DNA of 64,000 bases from Hydra vulgaris (Eukaryota; Cnidaria; Hydrozoa; Anthoathecata; Hydridae). The translations under genes and the position numbers were made by a program. Position 1 is the stretch's first letter; every line of letters begins with the position of its first letter. Below, in pieces: positions 33,652-43,339 of the stretch. Under the pieces are notes generated by a model. The model ran no database searches. It saw nothing but the letters and a program-made list of their open reading frames with translations, and was not told the origin of the DNA. The stretch is taken from the NCBI RefSeq assembly GCF_038396675.1, contig NC_088931.1:76827501-76891500 (forward strand), given 5' to 3'.

Positions 33652-33903
33652 ATGGCTACTCGAAAGCGAATGAGAAAAACAAGCGCTAAAAATAAAAGAC
33701 ATTTTTTGAGACGAAAAATAAAGAAAACTCGGGGACACGGATTAGCCGATTACATAACTCCAAAAAACGTGTCAAATGCTTTGCAAGTCGGTTTTCTTTT
33801 GTATAGTTTAAAAAAAGCGTGGAAAGGAAAAAAACCAAACACGGTAAATTTAACAAAAGCTGTCGAACCTTATATGCAAGATTACTCTTTTGAAGTACGA
33901 TAA
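33652..33903 (+). CDS. pX-like basic virion peptide 2, 83 aa
   Basis: MATRKRMRKTSAKNKRHFLR then KTRGHGLADYI, a hydrophobic helix (ALQVGFLLYSLKKAW) and an acidic end. It shares the basic-RGxG-hydrophobic plan with the 59,923 gene (RTRGKGFLTKV). The xRGxG step resembles adenain-type cleavage sites. It overlaps the tail of a minus-strand frame at 33686-34258; composition favours this plus-strand gene. Confidence 0.55.
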   Translation: MATRKRMRKTSAKNKRHFLRRKIKKTRGHGLADYITPKNVSNALQVGFLLYSLKKAWKGKKPNTVNLTKAVEPYMQDYSFEVR

Positions 33904-34258
33904 AGAAAAAAATTATAATTTGTATTTTATTTTTTATTTGAATAAAATGTATATACAAAAATAAATGTTTTTTTATTTTTTGAAAACTTTGGTTTCTGTT
34001 GCGTTTAATAAAGACTTTTTTTTTGCCGTTGCAATAATCACAAGTTATGTTAATCTTTGGTAACTTAAATATCTTTTTCTCGTATGTAACATATAATATA
34101 TCGTCCTTGATAACGCCAAGACATTTGTTAAATTCTTCCAAAACTGCTTTTTGATTTTCTTTTGCCAATATACAATATAATTGACCGTAACCACCACACG
34201 TATTGCACAATTGTTCTTCGATAGTGTCGCGTAAAAGACATATAGCTTGTCTTTGCAT
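33686..34258 (-). CDS. CxxCxGxG zinc-repeat protein, end uncertain
   Basis: MQRQAICLLRDTIEEQLCNT with CNTCGGYGQ near residue 18 and CDYCNGKKK near residue 76. These two CxxCxG repeats resemble DnaJ-type zinc ribbons. The remaining C-terminal half is antisense to the pX-like gene at 33652-33903 and is probably not conserved, so the functional protein may be about 100 residues. It lies directly downstream of the protease gene on the same strand. Confidence 0.5.
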   Translation of the reverse strand: MQRQAICLLRDTIEEQLCNTCGGYGQLYCILAKENQKAVLEEFNKCLGVIKDDILYVTYEKKIFKLPKINITCDYCNGKKKVFIKRNRNQSFQKIKKHLFLYIHFIQIKNKIQIIIFFFIVLQKSNLAYKVRQLLLNLPCLVFFLSTLFLNYTKENRLAKHLTRFLELCNRLIRVPEFSLFFVSKNVFYF

Positions 34259-34264
34259 TTTTTT

Positions 34265-35428
34265 TTATAACAAGTTGAGATCAAAAAGCCTTTTTAAATG
34301 TTCTTTTGTGATGACGTCATCCCAAGGTCTGTCTAAAAATCTGTCTATTGTTTGTAATCGAGAAAAATTATTCAAGTATATTTGTTTTTTTTCTTCGTTT
34401 TGCATTAAATAAATATTTTCTTCATTCATTATAGAAGGTATAGCTAATAAATCCTGCATTGAGATTTTGTTCCATTGTGTTTCATTATTTGTTCTAAGCA
34501 AATCGTGACTTTTTAAAATGTTGCGTACAGTATTATCAGACAATATTTGGGCTTCATATATATCACGATTAATTGTTTTGTCTTTGGATTTAGCCGACAG
34601 CGAGTCTCGTTCCAGTTTTTCTTGTTTTTTGAAATATAAAGGTAACAAGACGTCTTTTTCAAACATTCGTTTGGCTGTTGCATCAAGATAAGGAAAGAAT
34701 TCTTTTTTTACAAATTTAAAGAATGGAGCCATCTTTAGCAGAATTTGTTCAGAATTATGAAGCTCAGAAATTTCAAAAAAATGACGGTTTAACAAAGTGT
34801 CAAGTAAAGGTATGTAAATAGATGAACTATATATGTAATCAGGTATGTTAAATAAAATTGTTAAAAAATATGCCGCGAAAGCACCACACAAACTACTGTT
34901 ATTTCATTGATAGCAATTTTTGTTGTAAGATAACATGACATTTTGTTGTCCAGTTTCTGCGCTAAATTTCAAGATGAAATGTGTAAACCAATAAAATTCT
35001 TTATTATGAAGTGTCCACTCGTACGGAAAATGTTTTGTGTTTTTTATATAAGAATTAATTTCAATTTCGTTATAATTTATATTCAAGGTATTAATTTTTA
35101 AATTTGTTTGAACTTTGTCTACAGATTCAAACAAATGTCTGTTATATCTTAGAGGAAAAGGAATTTGACGAAGAACGCTTTCTGGACCTAAACTGTCAAA
35201 GCAAAAAAAATGACCGTCATCCAATTTTATCAGCGCTCGCCAGTGGTGACCATCTTCTTTACTTGTTTCATTGTTATAAATAATAAAAGAACCGTTTTTG
35301 TTCATGCGTTTAATAATGTCGATATGGGCTGTGGATCGACTTAATTCGTCAATGCCATACACACCTTTAAAATAATTCTTATACACAGGTTGAGAAAAAT
35401 ACGAAATTAAAGACTCATTTGAGCACAT
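34265..35428 (-). pseudogene. Adenain-type cysteine protease of the Polinton
   Basis: Near the N-terminus GVYGIDELSRSTAHIDI precedes the catalytic histidine in GHHWRALIKLDDGHFFCFD, followed by SLGPESVL. The catalytic cysteine region is CGAFAAYFLTILFN, matching the CGxFxxxFL of adenovirus endopeptidase. A helical C-terminal extension of about 180 residues follows. In Polintons this maturation protease cleaves virion precursors; the pX-like peptides here carry candidate sites. As a fossil it is broken about once. Its start overlaps the stop of the upstream gene (TAATG). Confidence 0.85.
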
Positions 35429-36069
35429 TATTCTTCAATACTAAAAAAACTTGATATAAATATTGTTACAACAGCATGTAAAATATTAACAAATAAAGTT
35501 TTTTTATCCGTCGGTTCTTCTTTTATTATTATTCCGTCAATGCTTCTTTTAACAGTTTGTTTTCGCAAAATTGCCTCGAGTTTTTTAATTAGAGTTGAAG
35601 CGGCTGGCAGCACTTTTGTACTAAACGTATCTATAAAACCGTCTGTTTGATCACCTTCTGCTTCAAACAGGCTTTTATTAGGTTGTGATTCCATGACCAA
35701 AACTACAAGTTTTGAATGATAATATTTTGCTATACAGTCTTTTTGATCCATATAGTCTTTTTTTAATTTTTCAAAATGATTCTGATGGTCAAAGCAAAGC
35801 TGAGGCTCGTTTAAAAGGTGTTTAAAATTGCTATTATTGAAACATTTTTCAATTGAGCTAGAATCAAGATTTGCTCGTTTGGAGTTTAATATTTTTTGAA
35901 GCAATTCGTTAGAGTATTCATCTTTTTTATGTTCATCATCTGATATAGGAGAATGGGGAGAGGAGTTGCCAGATTTATTAAACTGGCTGTATCTTTTACT
36001 CACTTCGTCTAAAGCGCATACAACGCAGTTGTTGTGAATTCTTTTAATTATACTGTCTACTCTTTCCAT
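35428..36069 (-). CDS. Unknown Polinton protein with CxxC/CxxH and SUMO-site-like motif, 213 aa
   Basis: MERVDSIIKRIHNNCVVCAL, a Ser/Pro/acidic stretch (SGNSSPHSPISDDEHKKDE), CFDHQNHF, and a C-terminus IIKEEPTDKKTLFV ... HAVVTIFISSFFSIEE. The CxxC...CxxH arrangement and hydrophobic tail are shared with 48046-48670, making the two genes paralogues. IKEEP matches the psi-K-x-E SUMO acceptor consensus. The last 15-20 residues could form a membrane anchor. It overlaps the protease start by one base. Confidence 0.6.
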   Translation of the reverse strand: MERVDSIIKRIHNNCVVCALDEVSKRYSQFNKSGNSSPHSPISDDEHKKDEYSNELLQKILNSKRANLDSSSIEKCFNNSNFKHLLNEPQLCFDHQNHFEKLKKDYMDQKDCIAKYYHSKLVVLVMESQPNKSLFEAEGDQTDGFIDTFSTKVLPAASTLIKKLEAILRKQTVKRSIDGIIIKEEPTDKKTLFVNILHAVVTIFISSFFSIEE

Positions 36070-36173
36070 TTTTTTTAATTAAAATTTAAACACATTTTAC
36101 ATTTTTATACTTGTAAAAGTAATTTTCAAAGAAACAGAGGTTATTTATGACTTACAACTCTTTTTTTTTTTAG

Positions 36174-36863
36174 ATATGGTTTATAGATGTCGAATATATT
36201 GAAAATACAGAACGACATATATGGGGGAAAAGATGTCTAAGAGAGTTGTGTTTGCGAATGTTTAATGGAAACAAAATTTATCACGTTCAAATTTGGCCAT
36301 GTGTACCTTTTAAGAAATTGAGTTTCAACAAACAAAGTACTTTTAACTTTTGCAATCGTAATATTCACGGATTAACTTATCAACCTGATAGTTCCTTTTC
36401 TGGCGAACATATCTTTTGTTGTAATACTGACGAATATTTGACTCATATTTTTAAAAATTATGCAAACATTTTAATATTGTTTAAAGGAGGAGACATGGAA
36501 AAAAGTATTCTAAAATCTTTAAATCTCAATTTATATTTCTTTGACTTGAATTATTTAAAGTTTCCAAAAGTGCAAAATATGCGTTATTGGTATGGAGAAC
36601 AAAAATATGAATATCATTATACTCATTTGACATTTCAAATTTGTCGTTTAAATCACTGTCCAAAATATGAAACCAAAATGTTGTTATTATACATGCAAGA
36701 TTTACTTTATTTTAATATAGATGAAAATTCATCAAACAATTTTCGAGAATTTTTAAACTTTTTAAAGGATAACAACTGTAAAAATAAGAATACGTGTACA
36801 TGTTTTGAAAATGTATTTTTTTTAAATGAAAATTTTTCCAAATATAATATAATTAAAAAATAA
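36174..36863 (+). CDS. Possible DEDD-type 3'-5' exonuclease-like protein, about 230 aa
   Basis: The frame opens right after a TTTTTTTTTTTAG acceptor-like tract, with WFIDVEYIENTERHIWGKRC then LRELCLRMF. This resembles the D-x-E first motif and KEL block of an uncharacterised DEDD-like family in animals and their viruses. IHGLTYQPDSSFSGEH, LFKGGDMEKSILKSLNLN and LNHCPKYETKMLLLY fit the same family's HGL, KG-xEK and CPxxE positions. The assignment is by memory of the pattern only. The start codon is unclear and may lie in an upstream exon. Unknown if active. Confidence 0.4.
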   Translation: MWFIDVEYIENTERHIWGKRCLRELCLRMFNGNKIYHVQIWPCVPFKKLSFNKQSTFNFCNRNIHGLTYQPDSSFSGEHIFCCNTDEYLTHIFKNYANILILFKGGDMEKSILKSLNLNLYFFDLNYLKFPKVQNMRYWYGEQKYEYHYTHLTFQICRLNHCPKYETKMLLLYMQDLLYFNIDENSSNNFREFLNFLKDNNCKNKNTCTCFENVFFLNENFSKYNIIKK

Positions 36864-37033
36864 CAAATGTTTCTTTTTATGAGTGAAAGACAATTTTCAA
36901 CTCTTCCTTGTTTGCAATATTTCTTTCTTTATGCTTCAAGTAATCGTAAAGTTTGTCGTCTTTCTTGTAAAGAATAGCAGATATTGTAAAATTTCTTTTG
37001 AAAAAATAAAACCAGTTTGCTTGCGGAAACAAT

Positions 37034-37804
37034 TCAATTAGCGAATTGTGGTAAAAATTGATTAATAGCTTTGTAAATTAAAACTTTATCTTGCACTATT
37101 TTGTATTTTTCAGTTTTTGAAAAATAATCATAAATGCGAATAGGCGTGTATATAGTATAATAACCATTGTGAAAGAGTTTGTCATTAAAACTAAAACGGG
37201 TATAATTGGCTTGAAGAGTAAACTTTGAAGGTATGTACTTTTTTCGCAATTCTTCATAATCGCGGTAATGGTTATTCAAATAATCGCCATGATTATTAAT
37301 CAAATAAGGAAACAAAAAGTAATATTTGAGAGAAAGTTTTAATTTGTTTTTCCACGTGTTAAACGAAGCTTGATTAAAGTATTTAAAATTTGCAATAAAT
37401 TCGTCCAGCTTATCTTTGTACAATTTATATATCGGTTGTGTTGATTCCTTTTTGATAATTTCTAAAAAAGTTTCATTTATTAGAGCGCAAACTTGATACA
37501 TTTCCCGAGTCCAATTAGGCGTTTGTTCTTCAAATGACATGCATTCTCTAAACGATTTTGCAAACAAGTCCATATTGTTATTATAATCTTTCATTATAAA
37601 AACATGATAAAGAACCGAATATTGTTCCTCGGGTAAATTTAATTGAAGATTCCATTTTGTTAAATATTCTTTTATAATATTAAGCCAATCTTCATACGTG
37701 TGATCCAAATAATGAAATTCTTGAAGTATAGGATGTAGTTCATTATTTGGATAAAACAGTTGTAACGCTTTCTCTACAGATTGATCGACTTGCTTGCTCG
37801 TCAT
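37034..37804 (-). CDS. Unknown 256-aa Polinton protein
   Basis: MTSKQVDQSVEKALQLFYPN to NQFLPQFAN, one uninterrupted frame, helical and rich in Tyr/Asn/Lys (YYFLFPYLINNHGDYLNNHY). A TATAAATAC box lies just upstream on the same strand (about 37840-37850). No domain or membrane segment recognised. It lies beside the 37973-38634 gene on the same strand. Confidence 0.6.
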   Translation of the reverse strand: MTSKQVDQSVEKALQLFYPNNELHPILQEFHYLDHTYEDWLNIIKEYLTKWNLQLNLPEEQYSVLYHVFIMKDYNNNMDLFAKSFRECMSFEEQTPNWTREMYQVCALINETFLEIIKKESTQPIYKLYKDKLDEFIANFKYFNQASFNTWKNKLKLSLKYYFLFPYLINNHGDYLNNHYRDYEELRKKYIPSKFTLQANYTRFSFNDKLFHNGYYTIYTPIRIYDYFSKTEKYKIVQDKVLIYKAINQFLPQFAN

Positions 37805-37972
37805 TTTTTTAAAACTGACTGTATTTTAACATTTTCAAAGTATTTATACTCATTGAAATTACCTATTAAGGGAATAAAAAAAACAATGTTTCTGGTAATA
37901 AACTGGTTTTTTTCAAGTTTTTATTAACAATACATTTAAATATCTCAAAAAAAAATTAAATAATATTTAAAA

Positions 37973-38634
37973 CTAAGCTTCTTCTTCTTCAGTTTCTTTT
38001 TTCAATTTTTTATTGCCAGTTTCTTGAATGGCATTTTCTTTCGCAGCTCTTTTTAAATTTTGATTAAAATTACGATAACCTTTTTCTTTCAAAATGAAGT
38101 TCATCATGGGAGGTTCAATTGCGGCTAATCTTTCGTATTCTGAATAATGAAACATTTCGTCGTCTTTTGCAAGTCGAATTGCAAAATTGGCAAATTTAAC
38201 TTCGTTATAAATTTTCGTAACGTTGAACACGTACACATAAGCTTTATTTTGAATAATTTCCAAATCGCTCATTAAATTTTCCAAAAATTTCTTTGTCACT
38301 TTACTTTGCGCATGATGTATAAACGCTTGATAGTTGTTTTCGCCGCCATTTTTATTTAAAAAACTTTTGTCGTCTTTACTCGTTTTTATTTCTGCTCAAT
38401 ACAGAAAATGAATTTTTTCTCTGTTTTTGCATTGCTGCCTGTATTTTTCAGGAAGCAATATCCATTCTTCGTCGTTATGATTAGAATAAACCACTTCGTT
38501 TTTTGTAAAATCGAATTGAGCGACAGGTTTTACCGGGCATTTTGAATATTGCCCAGCAATGACATCTTTCTCTCGCCAAATTTCAAATAACTTTTGTCGT
38601 TGCAATATGTAATTTCAAAATCAACGCTAGCCAT
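37973..38634 (-). pseudogene. Unknown Polinton gene upstream of the divergent promoter
   Basis: Starts MASVDFEITYCNDKSY. Recognisable stretches include YSKCPVKPVAQFDFTKNEVV, EEWILLPEKYRQQCKNR, YVYVFNVTKIYNEVKFANFA, and a basic-acidic end (KKLKKETEEEEA) that could serve as a nuclear signal. About 220 codons in all. As a fossil gene it is broken about twice. No family recognised. It is divergent from the dUTPase gene and shares its promoter region. Confidence 0.5.
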
Positions 38635-38674
38635 TTTTTTTTTTGTTGAATGAAAAAATATTTTAAACAACTTC

Positions 38675-38852
38675 CTTTTATACGTTTTTTTTTCATTATT
38701 TTTCTTTTTTTTTTTTTAAACAAATAAAATTCAAGATTAAAAAAGAAGAATAAAACAAGTTTTTTTTGAACAATAAGCAACGTACGATTGTTGAACTTTG
38801 AACTCGATGTCGTTTTTTTGTGTACTTTTCGCTTTAAAAAAGTGTATAAAAG
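38675..38852. promoter_or_regulatory. Divergent promoter with paired TATAAAAGGAA boxes
   Basis: TATAAAAGGAACTG reads rightward at 38845-38858 toward the dUTPase gene. TATAAAAGGAAGTT reads leftward with its box at 38675-38682 toward the 37973-38634 gene. The matching extended sequence at both boxes suggests a shared promoter class. Other TATA-like boxes precede several Polinton genes (near 22251, 32637, 36100, 37845, 39571). Confidence 0.6.
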
Positions 38853-38977
38853 GAACTGTTTAGTTTAAAAAAAAACAGAGTGCAAGTGAGCTTGAAATGT
38901 ATGTATGCGCTAAAAGTTTAAATGTTTTTTTTTAAATGTAATTCTTTAGATACATCGTTTTTTAAATGTTTTTTTAG

Positions 38978-39433
38978 ATGTCAGTTTTGATTGAAGATTT
39001 AGAAAACCATTCTTTTTATGCTACTTCGGGTAGCGCCGGTCTTGATTTGAGAAGTACGCAAGAAGTTATTCTTGAACCGTTTGAAAAAAAACTTGTTTCG
39101 ACTGGAGTTTCTATATTTAAAATGGATAACCATATTCAAGGTTTTATAACTGCAAAATCAGGTCTTGCTTTAAAATATGGATTAGTGGTATTCAACTCGC
39201 CTGCCATCATTGATTCTGATTATACTCGAGAGATAAAAGTCATGCTTTTTAATAACAGTAAAGAACCTTATAAAGTCGAAAAAAAAAGTTTTATTGCTCA
39301 AATCACATTTGTACCATTTGTTCGAGCTCAAAAGGTTGAAGTTGAATTTGAAGGTTGTCAATCTTTGTTTCATGTAGCATCAGCCGTTATTGAAAATAAA
39401 AGAGTTGGAGGGTTTGGATCGACTGGACAATAA
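38978..39433 (+). CDS. dUTPase (dUTP pyrophosphatase), 151 aa
   Basis: One open frame with the trimeric dUTPase motifs in order: motif 1 SAGLDLRST (with conserved Asp), motif 2 AKSGLALKYGL, motif 3 PAIIDSDYTREIKVMLFN (GVIDxDYxG variant), motif 4 VEKKSFIAQITFVP and motif 5 RVGGFGSTGQ, the glycine-rich nucleotide-capping tail. Length is normal (about 150). It hydrolyses dUTP to dUMP, limiting uracil in DNA. ATG directly follows TTTTTTTAG, so a (trans-)splice acceptor may place the leader there. Unusual cargo for a Polinton; common in large DNA viruses. Confidence 0.95.
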   Translation: MSVLIEDLENHSFYATSGSAGLDLRSTQEVILEPFEKKLVSTGVSIFKMDNHIQGFITAKSGLALKYGLVVFNSPAIIDSDYTREIKVMLFNNSKEPYKVEKKSFIAQITFVPFVRAQKVEVEFEGCQSLFHVASAVIENKRVGGFGSTGQ

Positions 39434-39597
39434 ATATCATATAAAACTTTTTTTTGATTTTTAGAACGCAAAATTTTCAAGCATTGCTTATTTTTTTATT
39501 CATTAACTTTTTTTTTTTTGAAATTGACAGTTGTTTTTAATTTTTAAATAAAAAAATTTTTTAAAAAAAAGTCGGCAGGTATAAAAAAAGTAACTGA

Positions 39598-39693
39598 ATG
39601 TCAAAACTTTGTGACAATTTAAAGGAATTGACTTGTAATATGCAAATTTCTGACGAAATAAACGAATGTTTGTTACAATTTTATGAACAATAA
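39598..39693 (+). CDS. Possible 31-aa peptide
   Basis: MSKLCDNLKELTCNMQISDE to FYEQ, 27 bases after a TATAAAAAAAG box and shortly before the next gene. Too short to judge. It may be a 5' leader peptide. Confidence 0.25.
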   Translation: MSKLCDNLKELTCNMQISDEINECLLQFYEQ

Positions 39694-39715
39694 ATTTTTT
39701 TAGGATATAAAAAAA

Positions 39716-40246
39716 ATGAAATGCAACAGTAGAAACAACTCTGGCAAAGAATGCAGTTTTAATAAAAACGTGGAATGGGCAAAACATGAATGTGAACGTT
39801 TGTATATATGGAACCGCGTTTTCGATGAAAATCCAAAACATTATGAACATTTCAAAACAATTAGAAAAATTTTAAAATATGACAAAGGCGGTTGGGAAAC
39901 AAAATGGAGCTCTGGTACAATAACAAAAATTTTAATGGAGTTAAAACACGATATTGAGAGCATTGATAAAAATTTATTAAGTTTATTGTACATGGATTGC
40001 ATTTTCAAAATAATTAAAAAATGTCACAAAGCCATTTTGGAACTGGAAATTTTAATAAATGAAGAAAATAAATTTATTAAAGAGAGGGATGTTGCCATTT
40101 CAAAATATTTAGAACTATGTTTTCAATACGACTTTAAAGGACAAATCTTGCAAGATTTTAATTATGTAACACGCAAAGAAAAACTTTTAGTTCATAAAAA
40201 AATAATAAAATCTGTATTTGGATCAATTATAAAACCTTTTTTCTAA
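39716..40246 (+). CDS. Unknown helical Polinton protein, 176 aa
   Basis: MKCNSRNNSGKECSFNKNVE, a WAKHECERLYIWNRVFDE segment and a long helical body (AILELEILINEENKFIKERD). A TTTTTTTAG tract lies about ten bases upstream of the ATG. First of a run of small helical genes of unknown role between the dUTPase and the helicase. Confidence 0.55.
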   Translation: MKCNSRNNSGKECSFNKNVEWAKHECERLYIWNRVFDENPKHYEHFKTIRKILKYDKGGWETKWSSGTITKILMELKHDIESIDKNLLSLLYMDCIFKIIKKCHKAILELEILINEENKFIKERDVAISKYLELCFQYDFKGQILQDFNYVTRKEKLLVHKKIIKSVFGSIIKPFF

Positions 40247-40257
40247 TTTTTTTAAGA

Positions 40258-40752
40258 ATGTCACAATATAATTTAGTATACAAATCTAAATCTTGGAGAA
40301 ATCTTGCTTGGTTAAACTTTGAACTGTATGAATCGTTTGTCCGTTTGTTCGAGTGCAAAGGCAATGGTGAAGAAGAAAGCGATAATAGAGAATTATATGT
40401 CCGTGTAAAAGGTCATATTCAATCTGAAGTGCAAAAGCACTTTGACCACGACGGAATATCTTTAATAAATATTATTTTAACAAGTCTAAATGATGTTATT
40501 GTGGAATATAATCAAAGTAATAAATTAAATCAAGATTTACTCCAAAACTATTCTTTGTATGCTTACGAAAAAATGTTTGCTTTTTTAAAAGAAAATAATA
40601 TTCCAGAAGAGAAAATTGACGAGTTTAAAAACTCGTGTCGAGAATATCGCAAAATGATTGAAGAAAATAGTAAACTCGAGTTTAAAAAATTTGTTAGAAA
40701 TGATTTGTATTTAATGTATTGTAAAATTATGAACGATATTATTAATCTTTAA
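40258..40752 (+). CDS. Unknown helical Polinton protein, 164 aa
   Basis: MSQYNLVYKSKSWRNLAWLN to YCKIMNDIINL, uninterrupted. All-helical by eye, acidic and lysine-rich, no cysteine pattern. Starts 11 bases after the preceding stop with TTTTTTAAG in the gap. No known domain. Confidence 0.6.
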   Translation: MSQYNLVYKSKSWRNLAWLNFELYESFVRLFECKGNGEEESDNRELYVRVKGHIQSEVQKHFDHDGISLINIILTSLNDVIVEYNQSNKLNQDLLQNYSLYAYEKMFAFLKENNIPEEKIDEFKNSCREYRKMIEENSKLEFKKFVRNDLYLMYCKIMNDIINL

Positions 40753-40785
40753 TATATGTATCTATAAAAAAAAATTTTTTTTAGT

Positions 40786-41110
40786 CAAGTAAAAATAAAA
40801 GTTATCAATTGTTCTCTAAACACAAAAGAAAGAATATATTTTGAAAACGAAAAAGGATTTCAAGATTGTGAAAAGTTAATAGAAAATGGCTATACTAATA
40901 ATTATTTTCCATCAAAGTGCAATTTTAATAATACACCTGTCGGTCGCCAATTCATAAAAGATATTGATAAGACATGATTGGTTTGTTTGTTTATGTCTTT
41001 GTCAGTGTCGAAAAATGATCGCTTTAAAACAGTTGGACAGTTTTGTTGAAATGATTTGAAAATTTAATAAAGTTTGTTCTTTAAAATTTATTCAACAGGC
41101 GGCTTTGAAA
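40786..41110 (+). pseudogene. Remnant of a small Polinton gene
   Basis: Coding-like frames such as CSLNTKERIYFENEKGFQDC and NYFPSKCNFNNTPVG follow a TTTTTTTTTAG tract. Broken, with no clear limits and no family. Confidence 0.35.
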
Positions 41111-41129
41111 TGTTTACAAGAAAAATTAT

Positions 41130-41381
41130 AGCACGGACATTTATCAAGTTTCTATTTCAAATTTTGACGACTGGGTTAAATTATTTACTCTCGAAATGAA
41201 ATGTTTAAATTTGACAAATGTTGAAATTTTAATATTATTACAACACTTTAAAAACTGTTGTCCGTTTTATTATTGTCCAAGTTTTGATGCTTTTTATTTT
41301 TATTATAACAATAATAAAAATAAAGAAAAATGGTTGACTGAAATAAATGAAATAATAAAAGATGTTGAAAATATTGAATGA
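41130..41381 (+). pseudogene. Small Polinton gene of the helical family
   Basis: SISNFDDWVKLFTLEMKCLN then LTNVEILILLQHFKNC and WLTEINEIIKDVENIE. The L-x-x-x-E-I-L-x-L pattern resembles neighbouring genes at 41445 and 41836. Start unclear; probably broken. Confidence 0.4.
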
Positions 41382-41444
41382 TATGATGATTAAATTTTTT
41401 GATTATTTTATTTAGTTATAAAAATAAAGTGTCTTCTCCATATC

Positions 41445-41825
41445 ATGTCGGAAGAAAAATTGAACGACTTTTTGCGACTCTTATACGAACAAAATTGTTT
41501 TTGTCCAGCTACATTAAACGAAATTCGAGTTTCCATGCTGTTGTGTGAAGACAATGAAGACACGTGGCAAAGTTTTTTCATGCACGTTGTTGATTTTAAC
41601 TAATATCCGCAAAGTTTAAGAAGGATTGTTTTTCAAACGATAAAAGAAAATTTTGGCAATTATTTTAATGAAAACTTTGACAATTTTTATACGTTTTATA
41701 ATTCGGAAATGTTTGAAAAATGTAATTTTTTAACCAAGATGAACGATAATATTGCCAATTGGAACGAACAATTAAGTTCATTTGTATATTGTTATTTAGC
41801 TTATAATTATTTAAATAATTTTTAA
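41445..41825 (+). pseudogene. Small Polinton gene of the helical family
   Basis: MSEEKLNDFLRLLYEQNCFC, LNEIRVSMLLCEDNEDTWQS, and later WNEQLSSFVYCYLAYNYLNN. About 125 codons, broken about once. Function unknown; apparently related to its neighbours. Confidence 0.45.
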
Positions 41826-41835
41826 TTTTTTTTAG

Positions 41836-42048
41836 ATGATTAACAAACAAATAATTAATGAAAATGTAATCAATTGTCAAACAAAGGAAGAATTTGAAAC
41901 TTTTACAAAAAGTCTAAATCCAGAAGAAATAATATTTTTGACAGCTTATTTGTCTTCTTTTTGTAATAAAAGTTTTTTTTACAACGATAAAATCATGTAT
42001 TTTTTATGGTTTGTAAAATTTTTATTTTTGTTTACATTTTCAGAATAA
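41836..42048 (+). CDS. Small Polinton protein, 70 aa
   Basis: The ATG follows TTTTTTTTAG with no gap. MINKQIINENVINCQTKEEF, LNPEEIIFLTAYLSSFCN, then a hydrophobic end (IMYFLWFVKFLFLFTF) that may be a membrane segment. Same LxxEEIxxL block as the two preceding genes. Confidence 0.45.
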   Translation: MINKQIINENVINCQTKEEFETFTKSLNPEEIIFLTAYLSSFCNKSFFYNDKIMYFLWFVKFLFLFTFSE

Positions 42049-42074
42049 ATTATTTTTAGTCAACTAAAAATTAA

Positions 42075-43339
42075 ATGAAACTATCAAGTGAACAAAAATT
42101 AGCTTTTGAATGGCTAGATGACGGAGAAAATTTTTTCATAACAGGCGGAGCCGGCTGTGGAAAAAGTTATTTAATAGATGCGATTGCCAAAAGTGAACAA
42201 ATTTATAAACAAATGACTGTCACAGCAAGTACAGGCATAGCCGCCTATTTATTAAACGGGAGTACCGTTCATTCTTTTGCTGGAATTGAAACTGGCACCA
42301 AAAGTGATGACTATTATATTCGGTACATGCATCCAGAAGTACACAAAAGATGGTTACAAACAGATGTCCTTATTATTGACGAAATATCAATGATAAACGC
42401 TGAAACTTTTGATTTATTGCACCGATTAGGTTGTAAAATTAGAAAATGTGAAGACGAGTTATTTGGAGGGATCCAAGTCATTGTGTGCGGTGATTTTTAT
42501 CAATTAAAACCCATTTTCGGAAATTATGCTTTTCAGTCTTCCATTTGGAAACAGTATATTGTAAAAGTGCTCAATTTAACAACGTGTTTTAGACAGAAAG
42601 ACGACTTACAATTTTTCAATGTGCTCAACGAGTTACGTTTAGGTCAAGTGTCTGCCGACTCGATAGAATATTTGACAAAAAGGCATTTTATTGACAAGGA
42701 TTCAATCAACGACGAATATACGCGTTTGTTTTTTAGAAATTTATCTGTTCAATTTTAAAATCATAAGAAAATGAAAGATATTAAATATAAAAATTTACTT
42801 TTTATTCAAAAAATGTCATAAGAGATCCAAAAGCGTCGGCGTTATTTCGAATTCCTCAAGTTCTCACAGTTAAAGTCAATGCGATTGTTATGCTGATTAA
42901 AAATATAAATGTCGAAGAAGGTTTGTGTAATGGTGCAATTGGAAAAGTCATTCAAATTGAAAATGACGGAGTTTGGATATTGATGAACAATCGTGAAATT
43001 AAAATTGAAGCGGTGAATGAAGATATTTTAGACAATGCCCATTCGACCATTGCTTCTCGTGTTGGAATTCCGCTGCAATTAGCCTTTTCGTTAACCGTAC
43101 ACAAAGCGCAAGGAAGCACCATGAAAAAAATAGTTTTGGATTTTAATGAAAACGCATTTAACCCTACTCTTTATTACGTTTCGTTGTCGAGAGTTTGCAA
43201 TGTAAACGATGTCTATATTTTGCATAAAAATAAAGACCAACTTGAAAAAAATTTAAAAAATATAAAGATTAATCAACTTGTTAACGATTATTATCAACAA
43301 TTTTTTTTAGATATAAACAATGAATTTCAAAGAAACTAA
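42075..43339 (+). pseudogene. PIF1-like superfamily 1B helicase of the Polinton
   Basis: N-terminal Walker A FFITGGAGCGKSYLIDAIA, motif Ia-like VTASTGIAAYLL, Walker B VLIIDEISMINAETFDLL, motif III VIVCGDFYQLKPIFG and TCFRQKDDLQFFNVLNELR. The C-terminal part has AFSLTVHKAQGSTMKKIVLD and YVSLSRVCNVNDVYI (motifs V and VI). About 420 codons in all, shorter than cellular PIF1 but typical of viral PIF1/RecD-like helicases. It would unwind DNA 5'-3' during replication. As a fossil it is broken about once or twice. Confidence 0.9.

Noticed and set aside
39503-39850. 115-codon minus-strand frame rich in Phe/Tyr
   Set aside because: Antisense shadow of the 39716-40246 gene and AT-rich spacer.
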